From: Salinimicrobium sp964572365
Lineage (GTDB): Bacteria; Bacteroidota; Bacteroidia; Flavobacteriales; Flavobacteriaceae
Direction: 5' to 3'
Length of the DNA stretch: 18,932 nucleotides
NCBI GenBank assembly: GCA_964572365.1
Contig: CAZNFK010000045.1
Coordinates: forward strand, 1-18,932
How positions within the stretch are numbered: the stretch's first letter is position 1; every line of letters begins with the position of its first letter. Shown here piece by piece: positions 8,224-15,857 of the stretch. The position numbers were made by a program, and so were the translations under genes. The notes beneath the pieces were generated by a model. It had not been told where the DNA came from, searched no databases, and saw only the letters and a program-made list of their open reading frames with translations.

Positions 8224-8784
8224 CTATTCTGACAGGAGGTTGTCTAAGAGATCACGAAAATTATCGTCATTCCAATTTGCGGCTCCTTTTTTATTTACCA
8301 CCACTTCCCCCAACTTTGAAATGAGGACGGTAGTAGGAAGGGTGTTTGATTGCATTACATCGGGCGTGGCAGAAATAGGTTGGTATACCGGTAGATCGTA
8401 TTCCTTTTTTTCAAGAAACTGCCGCAACTTTTCCGCTTCTTCAGAAGAAACGAAATAAAATTTCACTTTTCCCCCATAGTCATTATATAATTTCTGAAAA
8501 GAGGGCATCTCAGCAATACAGGGAGGACACCAGGTGGCCCAAAAATTTACTAGCACCACTTCTCCTTTGTTTTCCCCGAAGTAATGCATCTGCCCTCCGA
8601 GGTCTTTCAGTCGCCAGCTATAATCTTCCAGCCTTTCTCTTTTTTCTTCAGCAATTTCTGAAGGGCTGAAGGCGATCAACCTGTTCAATGCCACCTGAAT
8701 TGGTTTCCTCGTCTGGGGAACCAACAGCAGCAAAATAAAAAGGATGAACAATATGTTGGACCAGTTTTTTCTTAAAAAATTCAT
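8224..8784 (-). CDS. Membrane-anchored TlpA/ResA-like thioredoxin
   Basis: This 186-residue thiol-disulfide oxidoreductase is anchored by an N-terminal hydrophobic helix (about 10-24, flanked by Arg/Lys on the cytoplasmic side), so its thioredoxin domain faces the periplasm. The active site WCPPC is at 85-89 in the FWATWCPPC context typical of TlpA/ResA proteins, which reduce cysteines of apocytochromes or other exported proteins. The cis-proline loop is seen in TLPTTVLI near residue 150. A linker of about 35 residues separates membrane and catalytic domain. No cytochrome c biogenesis genes are next to it, so its partner cannot be read from context. It has its own predicted promoter and ends 4 bases from the end of the convergent GH3 gene. 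Confidence 0.92.
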   Translation of the reverse strand: MNFLRKNWSNILFILFILLLLVPQTRKPIQVALNRLIAFSPSEIAEEKRERLEDYSWRLKDLGGQMHYFGENKGEVVLVNFWATWCPPCIAEMPSFQKLYNDYGGKVKFYFVSSEEAEKLRQFLEKKEYDLPVYQPISATPDVMQSNTLPTTVLISKLGEVVVNKKGAANWNDDNFRDLLDNLLSE

Positions 8785-8803
8785 TTTTAGACTTTAAGCT
8801 TCA

Positions 8804-8835
8804 CAAAAATAAGGTTAATATTCTCCCCTACCCAA
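8804..8835 (-). promoter_or_regulatory. Predicted promoter of the TlpA-like gene
   Basis: On the minus strand an exact -7 element TATTTTTG lies at 8811-8804. A TTG lies at 8835-8833, with 21 bases between. The implied leader is about 15 bases before the ATG at 8784. Confidence 0.5.
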
Positions 8836-8909
8836 AAATGTCATTCTGTGGCAGCTTTAAGCTTTCGGTATTTTTCATAATATTCTTATCTTCAGGCAAA
8901 TTTTAATCT

Positions 8910-11117
8910 ATGAAGAATACTATAAATAACCCCCGAAAATCCGGTATCGGTTTGATAGCCGCATTGTTGATAGCGGGTTGTGGCCCGGGAAGCAACACTG
9001 CTGAACCTAAAGCAGAACCAAACGTTCAAAATCAACAAGCTCAAACGGCAGTTATGGAAAATGATCTTTTACAAGAATGGACAGGGCCCTACGGAGGCGT
9101 ACCGGCTTTTGATGAGATGGACCTGGCCGAATTGAAACCGGCCATGGAAAAGGGTATGGCCCTGCACCTCGAAGAAATCGAGGCCATTGCAAACAATCCC
9201 GCCCCCCCTACCTTCGAAAATACGATTTTGCCCATGCAAAAATCGGGTAAACCTCTTGACCGTGCTTTTACCTATTACAGCATTTGGAGCAGCAACCTCT
9301 CCTCGCCTGAATTCAGGGAAATTCAGCAGGAATTGGCTCCTCAAATCTCTGAATACTCCTCAAAGATCTCCCAGAACAAGAAGCTTTTTGAACGTATAAA
9401 AGCAGTTTATCAAAAATCCCAAAAAGACTCCTTACCTCCCCAGCAACAAAGAGCGGTACAGCTTATTTATGAAGATTTTGCGATGGAGGGGGCCGATCTT
9501 AACGAGGAAGATAAAAAACGATATGCAGAGATCAATAAAGAGCTCTCCAGGTTGTACACCACCTTTTCCAATAATGTGCTGGCCGAAGAAGAAAATTACG
9601 TGGTGTACCTCACAGAAGATCAGTTAAGCGGGCTTCCGGATTCCTACATCAAAGCTGCTGCCAAAGCGGCGGCCGATCGCGGAGAGGAAGGAAAATACGC
9701 TGTTTTGAACACTCGTTCTTCGATGGATCCTTTCCTTACCTATTCAGATGAAAGGGAACTTCGAAAAAAAGTTTGGGAAAATTATTATTCCCGTGGCGAT
9801 AATAATGATGAATTCGACAATAAAGCCATTATCAAAGAGATCCTGAAATTACGGGATGAGCGAGTTGAATTATTGGGGTATGAGAATTACGCGGAATGGA
9901 GGTTGCAAAACAGGATGGCTAAAACTCCCGAACGGGCGATGGAATTAATGGAGGCAGTTTGGCCTGCAGCTCTTGCCCGCGTGAAGGAAGAAGTAGCCGA
10001 TATGCAGGCACTCGCCAAAGCCGAAGGAAAAGACATCACTATTGCTCCCTGGGATTACCGCTATTATGCTGAAAAAGTAAGGCAGGAGAAGTATGATTTG
10101 GAATCTGATGAGGTGAAACAATACCTGCAACTGGATAAATTGACGCAGGCATTGTTTTTCACTGCTGAAGAAGTTTTCAATTATAAATTCACTCCGGTTC
10201 CCGAGGGAACCGTTCCGGTATACCACGAAGATGTCAAGGTATGGGAAGTGACCGATAAGGATACGGGAAAACACATCGGACTCTGGTACCTTGACCCTTA
10301 TGCTCGCAAAGGAAAACGGTCCGGAGCATGGGCTTCTCAATATCGTAGCCATGCCGAAATGGAAGGTAAAGAAGAAACCGTACTGGCCTCAAACAATTCT
10401 AATTTCATTAAACCCGCACCCGGAGAACCTACTTTGATCTCCTGGGATGACGCCACAACTTTCTTCCATGAATTTGGGCACGCGCTGCACTTTTTCTCTT
10501 CCAATGTGAAATATCCAGTTTTAAACGGTGGTGTGAGGGACTATACCGAATTCCAATCTCAATTACTGGAAAGATGGTTGTCTACAGACAAAGTGATCAA
10601 TCAATTCCTGGTGCACCATGAAACAGGACAGCCAATCCCGAAGGAACTGGTAGAAAAGATCAAAAGAGCTTCCACTTTCAACCAGGGGTTTGCCACTACC
10701 GAATTCCTTGCCTCTGCCTTAATGGATATGAAACTCCACACCACAGATCCCGATGAGATCGATATGGAGACCTTTGAGAAAGAGACGCTGGAAGAATTAA
10801 ATATGCCCAATGAGATCGTGATGAGGCACAGAACCCCTCATTTTGGCCACGTATTTTCTGGCGAAGGTTACGCCACAGGATATTATGGATACTTGTGGGC
10901 CGATGTGCTAACTTCAGATGCTGCGGAAGCATTCCGGGAAGCACCGGGTGGTTTCTATGACGAGGAGGTATCTCACAGATTGGTAAAATACCTTTTTGCG
11001 CCTCGAAATGCCATGGATCCCGCAGAAGCTTATAGATTGTTCCGCGGAAGGGATGCCACTATTGATGCGCTTATGAGAGACCGGGGATTCCCTGTGCCTT
11101 CAGAAAGTGAAGAATAA
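8910..11117 (+). CDS. dcp: Dcp-like M3 family peptidyl-dipeptidase, predicted lipoprotein
   Basis: This 735-residue zinc metallopeptidase of the M3 (thimet oligopeptidase/Dcp) family should release dipeptides from the C-terminus of short peptides. The zinc motif HEFGH is at 520-524 with the third ligand Glu at about 547 (DYTEFQS). Near the C-terminus the family substrate-binding segment is present (FSGEGYATGYYGYLWA, with its His and Tyr residues). The N-terminus is a lipoprotein signal: Lys/Arg region, hydrophobic stretch 12-22 and lipobox IAGC with Cys24. About 30 residues of Ala/Gln/Asn-rich linker follow before the peptidase domain. It is therefore expected to be lipid-anchored in the envelope and to trim periplasmic or imported peptides, unlike the non-lipidated E. 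coli enzyme. The length without the signal matches Dcp. It is transcribed alone and ends in an intrinsic terminator. Confidence 0.94.
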   Translation: MKNTINNPRKSGIGLIAALLIAGCGPGSNTAEPKAEPNVQNQQAQTAVMENDLLQEWTGPYGGVPAFDEMDLAELKPAMEKGMALHLEEIEAIANNPAPPTFENTILPMQKSGKPLDRAFTYYSIWSSNLSSPEFREIQQELAPQISEYSSKISQNKKLFERIKAVYQKSQKDSLPPQQQRAVQLIYEDFAMEGADLNEEDKKRYAEINKELSRLYTTFSNNVLAEEENYVVYLTEDQLSGLPDSYIKAAAKAAADRGEEGKYAVLNTRSSMDPFLTYSDERELRKKVWENYYSRGDNNDEFDNKAIIKEILKLRDERVELLGYENYAEWRLQNRMAKTPERAMELMEAVWPAALARVKEEVADMQALAKAEGKDITIAPWDYRYYAEKVRQEKYDLESDEVKQYLQLDKLTQALFFTAEEVFNYKFTPVPEGTVPVYHEDVKVWEVTDKDTGKHIGLWYLDPYARKGKRSGAWASQYRSHAEMEGKEETVLASNNSNFIKPAPGEPTLISWDDATTFFHEFGHALHFFSSNVKYPVLNGGVRDYTEFQSQLLERWLSTDKVINQFLVHHETGQPIPKELVEKIKRASTFNQGFATTEFLASALMDMKLHTTDPDEIDMETFEKETLEELNMPNEIVMRHRTPHFGHVFSGEGYATGYYGYLWADVLTSDAAEAFREAPGGFYDEEVSHRLVKYLFAPRNAMDPAEAYRLFRGRDATIDALMRDRGFPVPSESEE

Positions 11118-11135
11118 AACAAATCCTAATTCAGC

Positions 11136-11167
11136 AAAGCCGGCTCCTAAAAAGAGTCGGCTTTTTT
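11136..11167 (+). terminator. Intrinsic terminator after the M3 peptidase gene
   Basis: The stem AAAGCCGGCTC (11136-11146) pairs with GAGTCGGCTTT (11154-11164) with one internal mismatch. The loop is 7 bases and a T run follows on the plus strand. It starts 18 bases after the stop codon. On the minus strand the T run is weaker, so it mainly serves the peptidase gene, though it also sits at the end of the convergent oxidoreductase gene. Confidence 0.85.
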
Positions 11168-11178
11168 ATTTCAAGATT

Positions 11179-12609
11179 TTAGAGTTCCGGAAAATGATCT
11201 TTCAGCACCTTTTCCGAAGCATGAAAGCCGCACATCCCATGCACTCCCCCTCCAGGAGGCGTGGAAGACGAACAGATATAGACGCGGGGATCGGGTGTGG
11301 AATAAGGAGAAAGTTTGGCGATAGGCCGGGTAAAGAGCTGGGTAATATCCTGTTTTCCACCATTGATATCCCCTCCTACCAGGTTAGGATCGAACCTTTG
11401 CAGGTCATGGGTGTTCATCTTTGAGCGGGCCAGAATGGTTTCTTTAAAACCCGGAGCTGCCCTTTCGATCTGGTTTTCGATGACCTCTGAATAATCTACG
11501 GTACTGCCATTAGGCACGTGAATATAGGCCCAGGCAGTATGTTTCCCTTCCGGAGCACGAGTGTGGTCGAAGGGGGAATGTTGTGCAACCAGGACATATG
11601 GAGTATCTGTCGTATTTTTTTTATGGATCTCTTTTTCTGAATTTTCGATTTCCTGCTTTGTGAAACCAATATGGATCGTGGCAGATTTTCTGCATTTCTC
11701 ACTCAAAAAAGGGATGGGTTCGCTCAGGGCCCAATCCATTTTAAAGACTCCGGCTCCATATTTATAAGTACCCATTCGCTTACGGTAACCCGATGAAAAA
11801 TTAAGTCCCTTAATATTCAAAAGTTGTTGTGGCGTGAGATCGAATAAATAAGCATAAGCATTGGGCAGGTCTCGCACATCGGTCACAAGATTGTTCAAAA
11901 ATAGCTCCCCGCCCATATCCTGGTAGTGGTCCAGAAGGGCGCTAATGAAATTTCCCGCACCGCCTTCAGGAAAAGGCCAGTTGTATTTATGGGCACTGGT
12001 ACTTAGCACCAATCCGAATGAAGCAGAAGCGATGTTGGTCAAAGGCAAGGTGGAATGTGCAGCTGAACCGTAGAAAAAAACCTTGGAGCGCTCATTTTTA
12101 AAATAATGATTGACGAGCATCTGCGCAGAAGGCATCGCTTTCATTCCGAATTTCATGAACGGCCAGGGATGCTCGGGAATACCCAGTGGCCCTAAAAGAT
12201 CATTATTTAATTTATCCCAATCCCGTACGAGGGGTCCAAAAAGATTTAAATATGCCCTTTCATCTTCTCCCAGCTGAGCTGCAGTTTTTGCCAGGTCTTT
12301 ATAACAGGCATAAGAAGTACCATCTTCAAAAGGATGGGCATAAGCGATCTCGGGATAGATCCATTTAAGACCATATTCCTGCAGCGGCAGTTCCCTGAAA
12401 AATGGCGAGGCTAATCCTAACGGTAGAATAGCTGAGCCTACATCATGTTTAAATCCGGGTAAGGTGAGTTCGCGGGTACGGGTAGCGCCACCGGGTGTAG
12501 CTGCCTGCTCAAAAATGGCCGTTTGCAATCCTTTTTGCTGAAGCCTTATGGCAGCGGCAATTCCATTACTCCCACTTCCAATTATTATGGCATCATACTT
12601 TGCAGGCAT
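11179..12609 (-). CDS. FAD-dependent oxidoreductase, phytoene desaturase/PYROXD2-like
   Basis: This 476-residue flavoprotein is of the amine-oxidase/phytoene-desaturase superfamily. The N-terminal Rossmann FAD motif is GSGSNG (11-16) in the AIIIGSGSNGIAAA context, with an acidic residue for ribose at E34 and the GG pair of the FAD-binding extension at about 40-41 (TPGGATRT). The C-terminal FAD block, PGGGVHGMCGFHAS, is near 450-465. This combination resembles the CrtI/CrtD-like group that includes the PYROXD2 relatives, rather than a classical carotenoid cluster enzyme; no other carotenoid genes are nearby and the substrate is unknown. Its ATG shares a base with the stop of the upstream SDR-like gene (TAATG at 12611-12607), so the two are translationally coupled. 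Confidence 0.88.
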   Translation of the reverse strand: MPAKYDAIIIGSGSNGIAAAIRLQQKGLQTAIFEQAATPGGATRTRELTLPGFKHDVGSAILPLGLASPFFRELPLQEYGLKWIYPEIAYAHPFEDGTSYACYKDLAKTAAQLGEDERAYLNLFGPLVRDWDKLNNDLLGPLGIPEHPWPFMKFGMKAMPSAQMLVNHYFKNERSKVFFYGSAAHSTLPLTNIASASFGLVLSTSAHKYNWPFPEGGAGNFISALLDHYQDMGGELFLNNLVTDVRDLPNAYAYLFDLTPQQLLNIKGLNFSSGYRKRMGTYKYGAGVFKMDWALSEPIPFLSEKCRKSATIHIGFTKQEIENSEKEIHKKNTTDTPYVLVAQHSPFDHTRAPEGKHTAWAYIHVPNGSTVDYSEVIENQIERAAPGFKETILARSKMNTHDLQRFDPNLVGGDINGGKQDITQLFTRPIAKLSPYSTPDPRVYICSSSTPPGGGVHGMCGFHASEKVLKDHFPEL

Positions 12610-13475
12610 TACGGTAAATCTTTTAGATCAAGGTTTTCCAGATATTCTTCAAAAGTGAGGCTGCCGTGTTTCTCGGCAATCATGTCGTGGGTAGTGATGT
12701 ACTTAAAATATTTCAGTTTTGCTGAAGCGTCTTCATTGACCAATTCAGGTAGGAACATTCCCCATTCAGCCAATTTTTCGGGAACTTTAACGATCTTACC
12801 TCCTATTTTCTTCGCTATCATCTCAGCCATCTCAAGACGGGTATGGACAAGGGGGCCGCCTACTTCTAAAATTTTTGGACCCTCCTTCAGGTTTTCGATC
12901 ACTACTTTGGCTAAATCTTTTTGATGTATACTATTTGTGCGGGCACTGCCATCTCCTACTATTGGGATCACTTTCCGCTTGGCCATTATAGCCAGATCAT
13001 GCAAACCTGAGAAGAAACCAACCGGCCTTATAATGGTGTAATCAATTCCTGAAGATTTTAATGCGTCCTCAAACATTTTGTGTGCCTTGGGTATCTCATA
13101 CTCGGGAGCTTCTTCGACTCCTTTTATTGAAACATACACAAACCTTTTCACTTCGTTCCTAAGAGCATCATCCAGCAAATTGTTATTGGCATAAAAGTCG
13201 TTTTCTAAAAAGGAATTTCCCCTATTGGTGAAAAGGCTTACGCTTTTTCCCAAAGCCGAAATTACTATAGAAACATCTTTGGTGATATCCTGTATTTCAA
13301 GCTTTTCTTTACTGGCATCTGCTTCCCAAATATCGCTGGTGTAAGGGGAAACATTCTCAGCCCCATCTTTGGTAAAAACCAGTCCTCGAAGCTGCATATT
13401 TCTTTCATAGAGCAGCTTTAAAACTTCCAGTCCAAGGGCTCCTGAAGCACCCGCCACTAAAACACGTTCTCCCAT
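12609..13475 (-). CDS. NAD(P)-binding atypical SDR / NmrA-like protein
   Basis: This 288-residue Rossmann-fold protein begins with MGERVLVAGASGALG, whose GASGALG (9-15) is the dinucleotide loop of extended or atypical short-chain dehydrogenases. Further family-like segments are DVSIVISALG (about 68-77), FVYVSIKG (about 113-120) and YTIIRPVGFFSG (about 146-157), in which IIRP is typical of NmrA/SDR_a5-like proteins. A classical YxxxK catalytic pair is not obvious. It may be a reductase, or a redox-sensing NAD(P)-binding protein; the substrate is unknown. It is the first gene of a two-gene unit with the FAD oxidoreductase, overlapping it by one base, so the two probably act in one pathway. A promoter was not identified with confidence. 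Confidence 0.85.
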   Translation of the reverse strand: MGERVLVAGASGALGLEVLKLLYERNMQLRGLVFTKDGAENVSPYTSDIWEADASKEKLEIQDITKDVSIVISALGKSVSLFTNRGNSFLENDFYANNNLLDDALRNEVKRFVYVSIKGVEEAPEYEIPKAHKMFEDALKSSGIDYTIIRPVGFFSGLHDLAIMAKRKVIPIVGDGSARTNSIHQKDLAKVVIENLKEGPKILEVGGPLVHTRLEMAEMIAKKIGGKIVKVPEKLAEWGMFLPELVNEDASAKLKYFKYITTHDMIAEKHGSLTFEEYLENLDLKDLP

Positions 13476-13575
13476 AATTTTTTGCTTATGAAACTTTAAA
13501 TTACAGGAATTTCAGCTATTAATAAGCCCCTCCAGACTGATTAACAAAAGTTTAAAAGGAAATCTCTAAAAGGAT

Positions 13576-13800
13576 TCAGGACATAGAAATATTTTTCTCC
13601 TGCTTTTCCCGTTCCATTTCGCGACGACAGAACAATTTCAATTTTTCCTTGGCCTTTCCAAGGGAAACAACCTTTTTATGATGGCAGGAAACTTTTTGAG
13701 GTGGCAGTTTGGTGATCAATTTGGAAAGCATCTTTTTTTCTGAAATATCAAGACTGCTTAGGTGAGGTTTCATGAGGTTGTAGACTGTTCTCGCATCCAT
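13576..13800 (-). CDS. Small basic protein of unknown function, 74 residues
   Basis: I do not recognise this gene. It encodes 74 residues, rich in Lys, predicted mostly helical and without a signal peptide or membrane segment. The N-terminal 30 residues (MDARTVYNLMKPHLSSLDIS, then EKKMLSKLI) look like a compact helix-turn-helix-sized unit. The middle has a CHHKK cluster (39-43) and the C-terminus is strongly charged (KEKLKLFCRREMEREKQEK). The composition looks coding rather than random, the ATG at 13800 is a natural start, and it lies alone between the SDR-like gene and the 47-residue gene on the same strand. A cytosolic nucleic acid- or protein-binding role is possible but only a guess. Confidence 0.6.
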   Translation of the reverse strand: MDARTVYNLMKPHLSSLDISEKKMLSKLITKLPPQKVSCHHKKVVSLGKAKEKLKLFCRREMEREKQEKNISMS

Positions 13801-13834
13801 AATTTAGGTTTTAGCGAACTAACATGTAATTCAA

Positions 13835-13849
13835 TTGGTTGTCAATCAA
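13835..13849. repeat. 15-base imperfect palindrome upstream of the 74-residue gene
   Basis: TTGGTTG, one base, then CAATCAA forms a near-perfect dyad with one mismatch, about 35 bases upstream of the start at 13800. It is a possible operator for the small gene. No strong -7 element could be matched beside it. Confidence 0.25.
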
Positions 13850-13934
13850 GATACTAAAAAAATATAAAATAGCCTAAAAACCTAATCCTTTAATAAGATA
13901 TATGGAGGTGTAACGAGTGTCAAAAATAAGGCAA

Positions 13935-13962
13935 CAAAAAACCGGGTTCCCAGGAAAGAACC
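13935..13962 (-). terminator. Possible intrinsic terminator after the 47-residue gene
   Basis: Read on the minus strand, GGTTC and GAACC (13962-13958 and 13949-13945) form a short stem with an 8-base loop. It is followed within three bases by a run of T (13941-13935). It lies 27 bases after the stop of the small gene. The stem is short, so this is tentative. Confidence 0.45.
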
Positions 13963-13988
13963 TTTCAAGAACTACTACCGGAGACCCT

Positions 13989-14132
13989 TTACGCGGCAAA
14001 TTCCATTATCACCAGCACAATAGCGGTCAAGGCAATGATCACTATTGCTCCAAGGACGATGGCCACAATAACTTTTTGTGCCATGGAAAAATCCGTGGTA
14101 TAGTTGTTCCATAAATTTGTTAATGCACTCAT
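13989..14132 (-). CDS. Predicted 47-residue single-pass membrane protein
   Basis: Translation of the complement from the ATG at 14132-14130 to a TAA at 13991-13989 gives 47 residues. The sequence has a polar N-terminal half (MSALTNLWNNYTTDFSMAQK) and one long hydrophobic segment (about 21-43) made almost only of Val, Ile, Ala and Leu. It ends in EFAA. The shape is that of a type I/III membrane microprotein with no cleavage site. Third positions vary among synonymous codons in the hydrophobic stretch, which is consistent with a real coding sequence. It sits alone between the 74-residue gene and the MATE gene, on the opposite strand to the latter, and a hairpin with a T run follows it. No family is recognised. 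Small membrane proteins of this type often modulate a larger membrane complex, but no target can be named. Confidence 0.6.
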   Translation of the reverse strand: MSALTNLWNNYTTDFSMAQKVIVAIVLGAIVIIALTAIVLVIMEFAA

Positions 14133-14358
14133 TGAAAAGATGATTTAGAGAGAATTTTTTAATTCTGTTTTAAATTACAAAAAATATAAGTAACTAACAA
14201 TCAGAAAGAAGCATAAAACGGCAAGAAGTGATGAATTTCCGTTGAAATGTCAGGTTTCTTTCTTTAGGAGCCGGTTTGAGTTGGTTTAGAGGATAACCTG
14301 ACCTACACCTGCCCCAGGAATTATTAATTTTTTAGGAGATTATCCTTGCCTACTGCCT

Positions 14359-14366
14359 TACTTTTG
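14359..14366 (+). promoter_or_regulatory. Predicted -7 element directly before the MATE start codon
   Basis: An exact TAnnTTTG match (TACTTTTG) ends 6 bases before the ATG at 14373. The -33 region (about 14333-14338) is poor. If used, transcription would start within a few bases of the start codon, making the messenger leaderless or nearly so. Confidence 0.45.
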
Positions 14367-14372
14367 CAGGGA

Positions 14373-15737
14373 ATGAAGCAAAAGAACAAATACACGGAAG
14401 GCAGGATCTTTAATTCCCTTTTCAGCCTTGCCGTTCCCATCATTTTGGCTAATATCCTGCAAACCGCTTACCAGTTGATCGACACCTTCTGGCTGGGTCG
14501 GCTGGGAGCTTATGCTGTTGCTGCTGTAAGTATAAGCTTTCCGCTTTTATTCCTTGTGCTTTCCCTGGGGTCGGGCCTCACTCTTGCAGGAACTGTTTTG
14601 GTTTCACAATATAAAGGTGCCGGAGATCAAAAAATGGTAGATTTCAATTCTTCTCAAACCATCTCTCTCATTTTTTTTATTTCACTGCTCCTAACGGCTG
14701 TCAGCTATTTTTCTGCAGACCCCCTTATGAGATTGATAGGTGCAGGACCCGAGATTCTTGCTTCTTCGGTGAGTTATTTCAAAGTATCTTCCCTTGGGTT
14801 TGTTTTTCTCTTCATGTTCTTTTCATTCCAGTCTCTTATGCGAGGGATCGGTAATGTCATGCTTCCCGTTTATATCATCTTATTTACTGTTTTTCTCAAT
14901 CTGGTGCTTGACCCTCTTTTTATTTACGGGTATGGCCCTATTCCGGGTTATGGAGTAGCCGGAGCCGCAGTGGCCAGTGTCATTACCCAGGCACTCTCGG
15001 CTGTAATAGGTATTTTTATCCTGTATAAAGGTTCAAGCGGCATCAGGATAAAGGTAAAAGAAATGACCCCGCACCTCAATACGTTAAAAAGCATTGTAAG
15101 ACTGGGGATCCCCGCCAGCATCGAGCAATCCACCCGAGCCCTGGGAATGACCATGATGGTAGTACTGGTAACCGGTTTTGGAAGTGAGGTGGTCGCAGCC
15201 TACGGAATTGGAGCCCGTATCTTGAGCTTTATTGTGATCCCTGCTCTTGGTTTGGCCATAGCCACCACTTCCCTGGTAGGACAGAATATTGGCGCCATAA
15301 AGATAAAACGCGCGGAGAAAGTAGCCCATTTAAGCAGCCAGATCGCTTTTTTCGGATTAACAGGAATGGGACTTATCATGTTCCTTTTCGCAGAACCTTT
15401 AACTGCATTTTTCATTCCAAATGATCCTGAAGTTATTGAAGATGCCTCGCTTTTTATCAAGATAATGGCGCCCAGTTTTGGTCTTTTAGGAGTGCAGCAG
15501 GTATTGAACGGTGTCTTTAACGGTGCCGGTTTTACCAAAGCTTCCATGCTCATTTCAATATTGAATTTATGGATCATCAGGTTTCCCCTGGCCTACCTTC
15601 TATCCCATAAGACACTTGTGGGCTATGAAGGAATTTGGTGGTCTTTTCCCGTGTCCAACGCGGTTGCAGCCATAGTTGCCTTCATTTATTTCAAACAAGG
15701 GTACTGGAAATTACGGCTTTTTAGAGGGCGTCACTAA
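14373..15737 (+). CDS. MATE family multidrug/toxin efflux transporter
   Basis: This is a 454-residue inner-membrane exporter of the multidrug and toxic compound extrusion family, in which Na+ or H+ influx drives efflux of cationic or other organic compounds. Twelve hydrophobic segments can be counted in two homologous halves. The first half opens with the family-like stretch SLAVPIILANILQTAYQLID and GRLGAYAVAAVSISFP; the second with LGIPASIEQSTRALGMTMMV. The gene could start at a TTG (14346), adding nine residues, but the ATG at 14373 gives a natural cytoplasmic leader (MKQKNKYTEG). The -7 element between the two also supports the ATG. The substrate cannot be predicted; a NorM/DinF-like pump is the closest description. 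No regulator is adjacent. Confidence 0.95.
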   Translation: MKQKNKYTEGRIFNSLFSLAVPIILANILQTAYQLIDTFWLGRLGAYAVAAVSISFPLLFLVLSLGSGLTLAGTVLVSQYKGAGDQKMVDFNSSQTISLIFFISLLLTAVSYFSADPLMRLIGAGPEILASSVSYFKVSSLGFVFLFMFFSFQSLMRGIGNVMLPVYIILFTVFLNLVLDPLFIYGYGPIPGYGVAGAAVASVITQALSAVIGIFILYKGSSGIRIKVKEMTPHLNTLKSIVRLGIPASIEQSTRALGMTMMVVLVTGFGSEVVAAYGIGARILSFIVIPALGLAIATTSLVGQNIGAIKIKRAEKVAHLSSQIAFFGLTGMGLIMFLFAEPLTAFFIPNDPEVIEDASLFIKIMAPSFGLLGVQQVLNGVFNGAGFTKASMLISILNLWIIRFPLAYLLSHKTLVGYEGIWWSFPVSNAVAAIVAFIYFKQGYWKLRLFRGRH

Positions 15738-15766
15738 AAACTCATTTTTCGCTGATTCACAATTAC

Positions 15767-15794
15767 TTAACAACCAAAAAATAATTGTTGTTAA
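15767..15794. repeat. Inverted repeat between the MATE and 94-residue genes
   Basis: TTAACAAC (15767-15774) and GTTGTTAA (15787-15794) are perfect 8-base arms around a 12-base A-rich centre. No T run follows, so it is a poor terminator. A weak -7 match (TATTTCTG, 15803-15810) lies just downstream, so it could be an operator for the 94-residue gene. Confidence 0.35.
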
Positions 15795-15857
15795 AGGATT
15801 TCTATTTCTGAAGTAAAATCTGGATTTTAGAGAGACAGTAACCAAAAACATTGTGAA

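Noticed and set aside
9945..10352. 135-codon minus-strand ORF
   Set aside because: It is antisense to the M3 peptidase gene and shows no protein family features.
13917..14114. 65-codon plus-strand ORF opposite the 47-residue gene
   Set aside because: The translation is rich in His, Gly, Asn and Gln with no ordered pattern, and it starts at a GTG. The opposite strand gives a far more protein-like sequence.
14291..14345. Inverted GGATAA/TTATCC pair upstream of the MATE gene, considered as a riboswitch or attenuator
   Set aside because: The 6-base arms are over 40 bases apart with no supporting internal stems, and the predicted start site lies downstream of it.
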